This document shows, piece by piece, positions 14,856 through 23,500 of a stretch of 64,000 nucleotides of DNA (the first letter of the stretch is position 1; each line of letters starts with the position of its first letter). The position numbers and the translations under genes were made by a program. The DNA is from Limosilactobacillus sp. WILCCON 0051 (lineage in GTDB: Bacteria > Bacillota > Bacilli > Lactobacillales > Lactobacillaceae), in the NCBI RefSeq assembly GCF_039955095.1, contig NZ_CP154878.1, positions 1,116,001-1,180,000 of the forward strand. The letters are read 5' to 3'. A model generated the notes under the pieces. The model was not told the origin of the DNA. It was given only the letters and a program-made list of their open reading frames with translations, and searched no databases.

Positions 14856-16280
14856 TTATTGGGATACAAGTTCAGCCAGCCGCTTGATCCCCACGGCAAT
14901 ATCGGCTTCTTTAACTGGAGCCAAGGACAGGCGAATCCGGTTATGCGGGGCGGCATGAATATAGTAGCGGTCGCCGTTTTCTACCAGGACGCCTGCGTTT
15001 TGCGCGGCCGTGCAGAATTCAGCTGCCGTCATGGGCAGATTGAGCTGCAGCCAGAACCACACGGCACCATCAGCCGGCTGCCAGCTTAAACGATCACCAA
15101 ATGATTCAGTCAAGAGTTTGCCGGCTGCCTGATACTGTTGATGATAGGCCAGTTTTAGGCTGGCAAGGTGCTTGCGCCAGAGTCGGTTTCGCAGGTAATA
15201 GTCAAAGATGCGCTGGGACAGTCCCGAAGTTGAGATGTCGGCAATCCGCTTAACGCCGGCAAAACTTTCGATCAGCCGAGTCGGCGATACCAGATAGCCC
15301 AGCCGCATCCCCGAGGCAAAAATCTGTGAAAGACTGCGGACATAGATGATGCGGTCGTCGGGATCGTTTTCTTTCATGGTGTGAAGCGTATTGCTGTCAT
15401 AAGCTAAGCCAGAGCCATAATCATCTTCAATAATCCAAAAATCATAACGATGAGCCAGTCCAATGACGCGGGCTTTTTCCAAACGGCTCAGTGAGTTTGT
15501 AGTGGGGTTTTGCAGGTTGGGCATGAGATAGAGAATCTTGGGCTGGATAATTTTAAGCATTTTTTCCAGTTCGTCAATCAGCGTGCCATGATCAAAATTC
15601 AGACCGATTACTTTGGCGCCGCAAGCCTTAAAAGCATCCACGGCTCCTGGATAGGTGGGATTTTGAACCATCACGCAGTCGCCTTGTTGGATCAGCGCCC
15701 GCGCACAGATATCAATTGCCTGCTGTGATCCTGAGGTAATCTGAATATTTTGGGGCGTCGTTTTAATCCAGCGTTGGGCCAGTTCGACAGCCAGCGATTC
15801 GCGCAGAGGATAATAGCCCATCTCGTCTTCAATTACAAAAGCATGTCCGCCATCACGATCCAGGATGTGGTTAACCGCCTGCTTAAAGGCCGTCGTTGAG
15901 AAACGGTCGGGGTTGAGCGAGTAGCTGGCAAAGTCGATCAGCGGCTGATCAGAACGGTCAGCAGGAAAATGCGACAGATATGGAATCTGAGCTTGGCCGG
16001 GTAGTGAATCCGCCATGCCTTCCTGAACAAAGCTGCCAGAACCGCGCCGGCTGATGATATAGCCGTTTTTTTCCAGCTCGCGATAGGCACTGACGACTGT
16101 CCCAGGGTTGATTCCCAGTGCCTTAGCCAAAACCCGAACCGCCGGAAGACGCCGATCGGGAGCCAGCTGACCATTGACAATCCGGCTGCGCAGCGCATCA
16201 TAAAGCTGAGCATAGAGCGGTTCTTTGGCCTGACGATTCAGTCTGATGTCGTTAGCCGCGCTTAATTGATCTGTATTCAA
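14856..16280 (-). CDS. MocR/GntR-type regulator with aminotransferase-like domain; PLP lysine replaced
   Basis: The N-terminal GntR winged helix (KEPLYAQLYDALRSRIVNGQL... LGINPGTVVSAYRELEKNGYI) is fused to a fold-type I aminotransferase domain (TSGSQQAID, NPTYPG, NLQNPT, EDDYGSG). In typical MocR proteins the Schiff-base lysine lies in an SFSK...PGLRLGY motif. Here the segment reads RSLSQIFASGMRLGY with a CAG (Gln) codon at about plus-strand 15325, so covalent PLP binding by that residue is impossible. I place the start at TTG 16280, 6 bp after AAGAGGA; the frame is open upstream to 16337 without a site. It is convergent with the DDAH-like gene. The regulated gene is unknown. Confidence 0.85.
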   Translation of the reverse strand: MNTDQLSAANDIRLNRQAKEPLYAQLYDALRSRIVNGQLAPDRRLPAVRVLAKALGINPGTVVSAYRELEKNGYIISRRGSGSFVQEGMADSLPGQAQIPYLSHFPADRSDQPLIDFASYSLNPDRFSTTAFKQAVNHILDRDGGHAFVIEDEMGYYPLRESLAVELAQRWIKTTPQNIQITSGSQQAIDICARALIQQGDCVMVQNPTYPGAVDAFKACGAKVIGLNFDHGTLIDELEKMLKIIQPKILYLMPNLQNPTTNSLSRLEKARVIGLAHRYDFWIIEDDYGSGLAYDSNTLHTMKENDPDDRIIYVRSLSQIFASGMRLGYLVSPTRLIESFAGVKRIADISTSGLSQRIFDYYLRNRLWRKHLASLKLAYHQQYQAAGKLLTESFGDRLSWQPADGAVWFWLQLNLPMTAAEFCTAAQNAGVLVENGDRYYIHAAPHNRIRLSLAPVKEADIAVGIKRLAELVSQ

Positions 16281-16401
16281 TAAGAATCCTCTTTTCCGTG
16301 TCAATGCTAAATATAATGATTGCTTCAGCCCCGTCAAAAGTGTTCAGGGCCTGCCTGCTGCCTGGCCGGGCTGGATAGCGGAATTTGACATTAAACGCCG
16401 G

Positions 16402-17445
16402 TCAAGCAATGCGGGCCTCGTTTTTAATGGCAAATTCCCGAAAGTATGGCAGCGCAAATGCGACCTGGCCTGGCTGGGGATGACTGACGATCTGGTTTTC
16501 AATCAGATGCTGCAGGCAGACTGGGGCGGCTGTGCTGGTATCGTCAATCTGTTCTTTTAAAAAGCCTTCGTCAACGACGCTGTTGATCTCATGAGCCAGA
16601 ATCTCGATTACCTCACGATCACCGGTTGTCAGTTCATCAATGATTGGCAGGTAGGCATTGCTGAATAGCTGTTGTTGATAGTCGGGCATGATTTTTTCAA
16701 ATGCAGCCGGATTGATTTTTTTAGCGCCAGATTCCCACAGCAGCGAGCCAAGAATCTGGAACGCATAGGCATAGCCGCCAGTTGCAGCCGCTATGTTTGG
16801 CAGGATTTCGGGTTCAATGACGCGATGGGCCTTGGTAAAAATCTGCTGATATTGATTGGCCACCGTATCCAGATCAAGCATGGGCAAGGTCAGCCGCCTG
16901 CTTTTTTGAACCAGCATGGCAAAGTTGTCATCGCCTAAAAACTGCGGCATCCGGCTGGTGATTCCGGCCAGCACGACCATGATCGAATTGCCACGATTGC
17001 CCAGCTGCTGGCATAGCTGAAGCAGAGTGAGCAGTGATTCGGTTGGCTGATTAGCCTCATCAACGGTGATAAAAAGACGCTGCTGATACTTAGTAAGCGT
17101 TTCAACGTATTGAACGAACATCTCACTGGGAGTATCGTAGTCCAGCACGTCCAGCTCCTTGGTAATGGCGGCGCTGGCTTGATAATAGATTGCCCCGGCC
17201 AGCGTGCTTAAAAAATCGTCATCCAGTTCCAGATCAACCGTGATCCAGCCATCACGATCCAGCATTGCATCGCCAAGATCGTTTAAAAAAACGGTTTTAC
17301 CGCAGCCACGCGGACCATCGATAAAGATCGAGCGAAATCCTCGCTGCAGCTGATCGGCTTGATCAAGCAGTTTTTGCTGCATGGCTGGCCGTTTGATACA
17401 GCTGGGCGAGATATTGCCAAAGCCGGGGTTAAATGGATTGATCAT
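16402..17445 (-). CDS. AAA+ ATPase, ORC1/CDC6-like domain (347 aa)
   Basis: P-loop protein with Walker A GPRGCGKT (~residues 44-51), Walker B LFITVDEA (~125-132), sensor-1-like VVLAGITSRMPQ (~158-169) and a C-terminal winged-helix-like region. The architecture fits the stand-alone ORC/Cdc6-like or STAND-type ATPases often annotated AAA family ATPase in lactobacilli. The partner is unknown and no nuclease or membrane protein is adjacent. The ATG at 17445 follows GAGGGATAAGC. Head-to-tail with the MocR gene but 120 bp apart, probably an independent transcript. Confidence 0.8.
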   Translation of the reverse strand: MINPFNPGFGNISPSCIKRPAMQQKLLDQADQLQRGFRSIFIDGPRGCGKTVFLNDLGDAMLDRDGWITVDLELDDDFLSTLAGAIYYQASAAITKELDVLDYDTPSEMFVQYVETLTKYQQRLFITVDEANQPTESLLTLLQLCQQLGNRGNSIMVVLAGITSRMPQFLGDDNFAMLVQKSRRLTLPMLDLDTVANQYQQIFTKAHRVIEPEILPNIAAATGGYAYAFQILGSLLWESGAKKINPAAFEKIMPDYQQQLFSNAYLPIIDELTTGDREVIEILAHEINSVVDEGFLKEQIDDTSTAAPVCLQHLIENQIVSHPQPGQVAFALPYFREFAIKNEARIA

Positions 17446-17873
17446 GCTTATCCCTCATTTCAACTGAAGTTTGCCTTTATTTTAGCGTGCCGGCCAGGTC
17501 AAGACAAGGTATGGCTGGGTTAATCAGCTGCAGATTGTCAAAGTCTAGAAGAGCGCATCTGTTTACGATCGGTTCGGATCAACAGACCGACTTTTGATAT
17601 GCTCGCTCAATGATGCCTGCTGACTAACTTGATAACCTCCATGCATCAGCAGGATGATTTCTTGGCTGATGCTTTTTTAGCTGTTTGATCGGGCAGCATG
17701 GATCTTTAGCTCAGTGAAGTAAGCAGCAGTTAAAACAGCAGCCGTTTTTGATCAATTCTTTGAGTTTTTTTGAAGTTGAGCGAATCAATATCGAGAATGG
17801 GACAACGGAGCGATTGGCTTTAAGGTGTTTTAAAATGCGAAATAATTTCTTTGCTGAAGATTTTTGATTAAGC
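17446..17873. other. Non-coding interval with a structured leader or small RNA
   Basis: No ORF was seen. The interval contains the mutually exclusive hairpins described at 17616-17679 and ends at the promoter of the YfcC gene. Confidence 0.5.
17616..17679 (+). promoter_or_regulatory. Terminator/anti-terminator-like element
   Basis: GCATCAGC (17643-17650) pairs with GCTGATGC (17665-17672) followed by T6, an intrinsic terminator. The left arm shares TCAGC with TCAGCAGG (17646-17653), which is perfectly complementary to CCTGCTGA (17616-17623). The two hairpins exclude each other, as in attenuators and riboswitch expression platforms. No plus-strand gene lies upstream, so this is either the leader of the YfcC gene or a short independent RNA. 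Confidence 0.45.
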
Positions 17874-17929
17874 TTGAAGATTGTTGAAACAGCTTGGTAT
17901 GCTCTAGATGTTTATTGAAATCGTTTACA
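17874..17929 (+). promoter_or_regulatory. Promoter and cre box upstream of the YfcC gene
   Basis: TTGAAG (17874-17879), 18-bp spacer, TATGCT (17898-17903), then TGAAATCGTTTACA (17916-17929), a full match to the TGNAANCGNTNNCA cre pattern just downstream of the expected start site, where CcpA would act as a roadblock. Confidence 0.7.
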
Positions 17930-18031
17930 AAGGAGCGTGATGAGATAATATCGACGCGACAGTGGAAAATTTATCTCAAAAACTGTCAAATCGAGCTGCT
18001 TGATAAAATTTATGTATTCGGGGGGATAAAA

Positions 18032-19579
18032 ATGGACACAGCAGCAACGCCAAAAAAGAAAAAATTCAAATTGAAGATGCCGGGAGCATTTACGATCCTG
18101 TTTTTCCTGACTGTCATTTCCGTAATGCTCACCTGGTGCGTACCAGCTGGCAGCTATTCCAAACTGCAATATACTGGCGGACATCTTCAAGAAACGACTT
18201 CACTAGGCCAGAAAAAGACACTGCCGGCTACGCAGAAAACGCTGGATAAGCTGCACGTCAAGATCGACATTAAGCAGTTTACGTCGGGCGCCATCAGCAA
18301 GCCGGTTTCAATTCCCAATACCTATAAGCGCCTTAAGCAGCACCCAGCCAAGCTTTACACGATCTTCACCAGTATGGTTGAAGGAACGATGCAGGCAACT
18401 GATATTATGATTTTTATTTTTGTTCTGGGTGGCTTGATTGGCGTCGTTAAGGAGAGCGGGGCCTTTGAATCGGGGCTGATGTCCTTGACCAAGAAAACCA
18501 AGGGACATGAATTTATTCTGGTCTTCTTGGTTTCAGTTCTGTTGGTGCTTGGTGGTACGCTGTGTGGGATTGAAGAAGAGGCCGTGGCATTTTACCCGAT
18601 TTTGGTACCGATCTTTATTGCCATGGGATATGACTCGATCGTCTGTGTCGGCGCCATCTTCCTTGCCAGCTCGGTAGGTACGACTTTCTCGACGATCAAT
18701 CCATTCTCGGTCGTGATTGCTTCGAATGCCGCCGGAACCACGTTTACGCAGGGCCTGGCCGGACGGGTGATCGGACTGGTTGTAGCCACCGTTTGTCTGG
18801 TTGGCTATCTCTACTGGTACTCAAGCAAGGTTAAGGCTGACCCGGCATTCTCTTACTCATATGAAGACAAGCAGAAGTTTGACAACATGTGGTCAGTGGT
18901 TTCTGATGAAGAAAAGGACCTGACCTTTACCTTCAAGAAAAAGATTACGCTGACGATGTTTGCCTGCGCCTTTCCAATTATGATCTGGGGCGTAATGGCC
19001 AAGGGATGGGGCTTCCCACAGATGGCGTCATCATTCTTGGCAATTGCCATTACTTTGATGTTTATCAACTGCTTTGGCAAGGATGGCCTTGGCGAGACAG
19101 GGGTCGTTGATGCCTTTGTTAAAGGTTCTTCTGGCTTGGTCGGCGTTTCACTGATCATTGGTCTGGCACGGGGAATCAATCTGGTTTTGAACAATGGCTA
19201 CATTTCCGATACGATTCTCTATGTTTCTTCAGAACTGGTCTCGCACATGAACGGGGTCTTCTTCATTTTAATGATGATGCTGATCTTCTTTGTGCTTGGC
19301 TTTATCGTGCCTTCATCATCTGGTCTGGCCGTATTGGCAATGCCGATCATGGCTCCATTGGCCGACACGGTGCACATTCCGCGCTACATTGTCGTAACTG
19401 CCTACCAATTCGGTCAGTACGCAATGCTTTTCTTGGCGCCAACCGGTCTGGTAATGGCAACCCTGCAGATGCTGGACATGAAGTACTCGCACTGGCTGCG
19501 GTTTGTCTGGCCAGTCGTTGTCTTCGTGCTGGTCTTTGGTGGTGCGCTGCTGGTTGCTGAGGTTTTGATTGCCGGCTGA
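18032..19579 (+). CDS. YfcC family (DcuC-type) membrane transporter (515 aa)
   Basis: Large polytopic protein with a basic cytosolic N terminus (TPKKKKFKLKMP) and about 12 hydrophobic segments. The conserved motifs FVLGGLIGVVKESGAFESG, GIEEEAVAFYP and the C-terminal FIVPSSSGLAVLAMPIMAPLAD are characteristic of YfcC/DcuC-superfamily carriers. Family members are annotated as putative basic amino acid or peptide-derived substrate carriers. The DDAH-like enzyme 4 kb upstream makes an arginine, citrulline or ornithine substrate plausible, but this is inference. The ATG at 18032 is chosen for its GGGGGAT ribosome binding site; the frame is open upstream through the cre box. Expression probably depends on CcpA. 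Confidence 0.85.
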   Translation: MDTAATPKKKKFKLKMPGAFTILFFLTVISVMLTWCVPAGSYSKLQYTGGHLQETTSLGQKKTLPATQKTLDKLHVKIDIKQFTSGAISKPVSIPNTYKRLKQHPAKLYTIFTSMVEGTMQATDIMIFIFVLGGLIGVVKESGAFESGLMSLTKKTKGHEFILVFLVSVLLVLGGTLCGIEEEAVAFYPILVPIFIAMGYDSIVCVGAIFLASSVGTTFSTINPFSVVIASNAAGTTFTQGLAGRVIGLVVATVCLVGYLYWYSSKVKADPAFSYSYEDKQKFDNMWSVVSDEEKDLTFTFKKKITLTMFACAFPIMIWGVMAKGWGFPQMASSFLAIAITLMFINCFGKDGLGETGVVDAFVKGSSGLVGVSLIIGLARGINLVLNNGYISDTILYVSSELVSHMNGVFFILMMMLIFFVLGFIVPSSSGLAVLAMPIMAPLADTVHIPRYIVVTAYQFGQYAMLFLAPTGLVMATLQMLDMKYSHWLRFVWPVVVFVLVFGGALLVAEVLIAG

Positions 19580-19602
19580 TTGATATAAGAATCTGCTTGA
19601 AA

Positions 19603-19630
19603 GAGTCTGGCGATTTCGTCAGGCTTTTTT
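19603..19630 (+). terminator. Terminator of the YfcC gene
   Basis: 10-bp stem AGTCTGGCGA / TCGTCAGGCT (two G-U pairs) followed by T6. Confidence 0.75.
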
Positions 19631-19707
19631 GGTGCGCAGGTATTAAAACGGTCTAAAAAAAGTTAAAATAGCATTGTCGATATATTAACGAAATAGGGGA
19701 GGATGTT

Positions 19708-20571
19708 ATGAGCAGTAACGCAAAAAAACGCGATCAAAAAATCCTGATTAAGATTGGCGTGGCTCTTTGCTATGGGGTGCTTTCGGCAATGGCCATCAAC
19801 ATGTTCTTGTCGCATGCCAATTCTTATTCATCAGGTCTGCTGGGGGTTTCGCAACTGCTGCAGGCGTTGTTTCTGCAAGGCGGCGTGCATGTCAGCATGA
19901 GTCTGTTGGTCGCGGTTTTGAATGTGCCGCTGTTTTTGTTTGCCTGGTATGAGTTTGGTTTTAGCTATATCTTATTTTCAATGCTGGCGGTTGGCTTTAA
20001 CGTTGTCTTTTTGAAGTTTATTCCAACGGTCACCTTGGTAAACGATCCATTGACCAATACGATTATCGGTGCGGCAATCTTGGGGATCGGGATTGGGCTG
20101 TGTTTTAACCAGGGCTTTACGACTGGTGGTTCCGATATCGTTGTAACTTATTGTCAAAAAAAGCTGCACAAAAAAGTCGGGATGCTTAACAACCTGATCA
20201 ATGGCGCGATCCTGGTGGTAACCGTCCTGTGCTTTGGGCCCAGCCGGATCGTCTACAGTCTGATCGGGATGCTGGTGACCAGTCTGATGATGGATCATAC
20301 CTTCGTCCTGCAAGAAGACGTCTCGGTTACGATCTATACCAAGAAATCAGCTGCCGTCTCGGAACAGCTGCGCAATTTCGTGCACGGGGCAACGCTTTTG
20401 CATGGAACTGGCGTCTATACCAATGAACCCACTGATATTATTCTGGTATGTACGCCCAAGGCTCAGTTAAACGAGCTGCGCAAGATGGTTCATAACGTTG
20501 ATCCGGACAGTTTTATCAGTATTTCACGAGCTGATGTCGAATTTGGCAACTATCAGCATTATTCGTTTTAG
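19708..20571 (+). CDS. YitT family membrane protein (287 aa)
   Basis: About five or six transmembrane helices in the first ~200 residues (conserved SYSSGLLGVSQLLQ and GFTTGGSDIV segments) are followed by a cytosolic DUF2179 domain (~residues 205-285, TIYTKKSAAVSEQLRNFVHGATLLHGTGVYT...). This is the standard build of the Firmicute YitT/YpjC family. The function is not firmly established; transport of an unknown compound is assumed. GGGGAGGATGTT precedes the ATG. Single gene with its own terminators. Confidence 0.9.
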   Translation: MSSNAKKRDQKILIKIGVALCYGVLSAMAINMFLSHANSYSSGLLGVSQLLQALFLQGGVHVSMSLLVAVLNVPLFLFAWYEFGFSYILFSMLAVGFNVVFLKFIPTVTLVNDPLTNTIIGAAILGIGIGLCFNQGFTTGGSDIVVTYCQKKLHKKVGMLNNLINGAILVVTVLCFGPSRIVYSLIGMLVTSLMMDHTFVLQEDVSVTIYTKKSAAVSEQLRNFVHGATLLHGTGVYTNEPTDIILVCTPKAQLNELRKMVHNVDPDSFISISRADVEFGNYQHYSF

Positions 20572-20639
20572 CGGCTGCTTGAATAGCCGTCCAAAAGTCA
20601 GCATGACGCGATAACTGCAGCGTGCTGACTGAATATTAA

Positions 20640-20731
20640 AAGTCCTTATCCCATTGTTGAAGTCATGGGATAAGGACTCAGCATAACTAAAAGCACCGTG
20701 CTTTGACTGATGTCGGCACGGTGCTTTTTGC
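20640..20731. terminator. Two back-to-back hairpins between convergent genes
   Basis: The first, AGTCCTTATCCCAT / ATGGGATAAGGACT (20641-20678), is a 14-bp perfect stem. The second, AAAGCACCGTGC / GCACGGTGCTTT (20690-20727), is followed by a T run on the plus strand and preceded by A-rich bases, so it serves YitT and probably gldA. Confidence 0.8.
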
Positions 20732-20743
20732 ATATCAAAAGAC

Positions 20744-21856
20744 TTAATGGTGAGTGGCACTGTATTTGGCAATGCTGTAGGCGTCAACGCCGCGCATGGC
20801 ATTAACGACGTCTCGCGGCGTAACCTCAAACGGCATGCGATTCATGGTGTCGTTTGGGGCGCAGGCTGCCTTGCCGACTTTCAGCAGGTTTGCTTCGCTT
20901 GGATCCTCGATTCCCAGCTCGACAAAGTTGGTTGGCAGATGCAGCTTCTTTAAGAAATGGAAGTATTTTTCGAAACGTTCGGTTGCCGCGCTCTCCAGCA
21001 TCAATTGCGTCAGCAGACCGAATGCAACTTTTTCGCCATGCAGCCGCTCATGAACCGGACCATTCAAAACGCTAAGAGCATCATTAATGGCATGAGCCGC
21101 AGCCAGGCCCCCAGATTCGAAGCCAACACCGCTCATCAGCGTATTGGCTTCAACGATCCGGTCAAATGCTTTGGTGTCGGTATGGGCAATGGCAGCGGCA
21201 TAAGCCTCGTCGCCATATGCAAACAGCGTGTTCTCACATTCCTGGGCAACTGCCAGGCCAACCAGCGTCTGGTGCTCGCCTAGCATGTTGAGTCCATGCG
21301 ATTTTTTGACGGCCTGGGCTTCAATGTTGGTTGCCAAAGCGTCAGCCATGCCGCATGCCAAAAGCTTGGCTGGTGCCGTGGCGATGACTTTGGTATCAAC
21401 CATGACCAGGTCGGGGTTCTGATTATAGAAACGATAATGGTCAAACTCGCCATTGTCTTGATAGATAACTGACAGCCGCGAACAAGGCGCATCAGTTGAG
21501 GCCACGGTCGGCAAAATAACGGTTTTGGCACTCAGATTGTCGGCGATGGCCTTGGCAGCGTCAATCGTCTTACCGCCCCCCAGACCGATCACCATTTCGA
21601 CGTGGTTATCATGGCCGATTTTAGAGACGCGCTTGATCTCATTTTCGGATGATTCGCCATTGAACTGAACCTTGGTAACGGTAAAGTCGTTGTTGATCAA
21701 ATAATCGCCAAACTCATTGCCAACGATGCGCAGTGAGGTAGGTCCAGCCAGCAGCAGGACCCGATTGCCAAGTCGTGCCAGATATTCAGCACTCTTAAAC
21801 AAAACATCGCTTCCCTGAATATAGGAAGCAGGACTGCCAAACATGTTGAGACTCAT
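20744..21856 (-). CDS. gldA: Glycerol dehydrogenase, Fe/Zn-type
   Basis: Converts glycerol to dihydroxyacetone with NAD+. The NAD-binding GLGGGKTIDAAKA (~residues 91-103) and the metal ligands Asp (GMADAL, ~170), His (AAHAIND, ~252) and His (VHERLHGEKVAFG, ~270) are all present, and the length (~370 aa) is normal. In limosilactobacilli this enzyme also reduces dihydroxyacetone or related carbonyls and helps redox balance. AGGGAG lies 9 bp before the ATG at 21856 and only 3 bp before the ATG at 21862, so the inner start is preferred. Monocistronic, divergent from pgi. Confidence 0.92.
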   Translation of the reverse strand: MSLNMFGSPASYIQGSDVLFKSAEYLARLGNRVLLLAGPTSLRIVGNEFGDYLINNDFTVTKVQFNGESSENEIKRVSKIGHDNHVEMVIGLGGGKTIDAAKAIADNLSAKTVILPTVASTDAPCSRLSVIYQDNGEFDHYRFYNQNPDLVMVDTKVIATAPAKLLACGMADALATNIEAQAVKKSHGLNMLGEHQTLVGLAVAQECENTLFAYGDEAYAAAIAHTDTKAFDRIVEANTLMSGVGFESGGLAAAHAINDALSVLNGPVHERLHGEKVAFGLLTQLMLESAATERFEKYFHFLKKLHLPTNFVELGIEDPSEANLLKVGKAACAPNDTMNRMPFEVTPRDVVNAMRGVDAYSIAKYSATHH

Positions 21857-22128
21857 TTTCATCAGCTCCCTTCAGATGCAAAAGCTTGCTTAGCTAAGTT
21901 AAATATACCATGAAAGCGATACCTCGGCAGGCAGATTTTAACAATTTAGTCAAAAAATATGACAATCTCGGCTTCAGTTGTCTGATAAGCTTTGCATACG
22001 ATTTGCATTGTTTTGATTTGCTCAAATTATGCATAAAAATTACTGCAGGGGTTGAAACCGCATTCAAAAAGTTATAATATTTCTTTTGTAAAAACATATT
22101 TTTTATTTTTAAAAGAGAGGTTTTTAAT

Positions 22129-23487
22129 ATGAGTGATATTAAGTTTGACGCCAGTGCACTGAAGAAGTTCGTGCACGCAAACGAACTGGGCGAAATGCAG
22201 GCGATGGTCAACGCGGCCGACAGCGAGCTGCGCAACGGAACGGGGGCCGGTGCCGACTTCCGCGACTGGCTGCATCTGCCAACGGAATATGATCATGAGG
22301 AATTTGACCGCATCAAAAAGGCGGCGCAAAAGATTCAATCAGATTCAGAAGTCCTGGTCGTAATCGGGATCGGCGGCTCATACCTGGGTACGCGGATGGC
22401 CATTGACTTTCTGCACGACTCGTTCTACTACTCGCAAAAGCCAGCCGACCGCAAGTTCCCACTGGTTCTGTTTGCCGGCAACTCACTGAGCTCATCATAC
22501 CTGCATGATCTGGTTCAGCTGATCGGCGACCGCGACTTCTCCGTCAACGTGGTTTCCAAGTCTGGTACGACCACGGAACCAGCCATTGCCTTCCGGATCT
22601 TCCGGGAGCTGCTGGTCAAAAAGTATGGCGAAGAAGGAGCCAACCAGCGGATCTACGCTACGACTGATGCCAAGCGCGGCGCTTTAAAGACTGAAGCTGA
22701 CGATGCCGGCTGGGAAACGTTTGTAATTCCTGATGGCGTGGGCGGCCGCTACTCAGTCCTGAGTGCCGTTGGTCTGCTGCCAATCGCCGTTTCTGGAGCT
22801 GACATCGACCAATTGATGGCAGGGGCTGCTGACGCTGAAAAGTCGTACGCCAACCCAGATCTGACGCAAAACGAGGCCTACCAGTACGCGGCCTACCGCA
22901 ACATTTTGTACCGCAAGGGCTTTACGACGGAGCTGCTGGAAAACTATGAGCCGAACATGACGATGTTTGCCGAATGGTGGAAGCAGCTGGCCGGTGAATC
23001 TGAAGGCAAGGATCAAAAGGGCATCTACCCATCCAGCGCCAACTTTACGACCGACCTGCACTCGCTTGGCCAATACATCCAAGAAGGCATGCGCAATCTG
23101 ATGGAAACGGTCGTTAAATTGGATACGCCAAACCATGACGTCACGATTCCGGCAGCTGAAAACGATCTGGATGGCTTGGCCTACCTGCAGGGCAAGAACA
23201 TGGACTGGGTCAACACCAAGGCCTACCAAGCCGTCGTGGCAGCGCACAATGCCGGTGGCGTACCAGTCATGACGGTGCACATTCCTCGCGAGGATGAATA
23301 CACGCTGGGCAGTTTGATCTACTTCTTTGAGGTTGCCATGGGCATTTCCGGCTACTTAAACGGGATCAACCCATTCAACCAGCCAGGCGTTGAGGCCTAC
23401 AAGACGAACATGTTTGGTCTGTTGGGCAAGCCAGGCTTTGAGGCAGTTGGCGATCAATTGCGGGCGCAAATGAAGGAAAACGATTAG
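22129..23487 (+). CDS. pgi: Glucose-6-phosphate isomerase (452 aa)
   Basis: Interconverts glucose-6-P and fructose-6-P. Signature segments [19 protein letters not shown] (~residues 76-94), [13 protein letters not shown] (sugar phosphate loop) and NQPGVEAYK near the C terminus (catalytic Lys) are intact, and length is typical of the Firmicute short form. In a heterofermenter lacking most of upper glycolysis, Pgi routes fructose-6-P into the phosphoketolase pathway. The fructokinase gene follows after 13 bp, so the two form an operon that channels fructose into glucose-6-P. AGAGAGG precedes the ATG. Codon use is strongly biased, indicating high expression. Confidence 0.97.
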   Translation: MSDIKFDASALKKFVHANELGEMQAMVNAADSELRNGTGAGADFRDWLHLPTEYDHEEFDRIKKAAQKIQSDSEVLVVIGIGGSYLGTRMAIDFLHDSFYYSQKPADRKFPLVLFAGNSLSSSYLHDLVQLIGDRDFSVNVVSKSGTTTEPAIAFRIFRELLVKKYGEEGANQRIYATTDAKRGALKTEADDAGWETFVIPDGVGGRYSVLSAVGLLPIAVSGADIDQLMAGAADAEKSYANPDLTQNEAYQYAAYRNILYRKGFTTELLENYEPNMTMFAEWWKQLAGESEGKDQKGIYPSSANFTTDLHSLGQYIQEGMRNLMETVVKLDTPNHDVTIPAAENDLDGLAYLQGKNMDWVNTKAYQAVVAAHNAGGVPVMTVHIPREDEYTLGSLIYFFEVAMGISGYLNGINPFNQPGVEAYKTNMFGLLGKPGFEAVGDQLRAQMKEND

Positions 23488-23500
23488 GAGGACAAAATCT

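Noticed and set aside
17894-18031. N-terminal extension of the YfcC protein
   Set aside because: It would start within the promoter, run through the cre box and lack a ribosome binding site; ATG 18032 has one.
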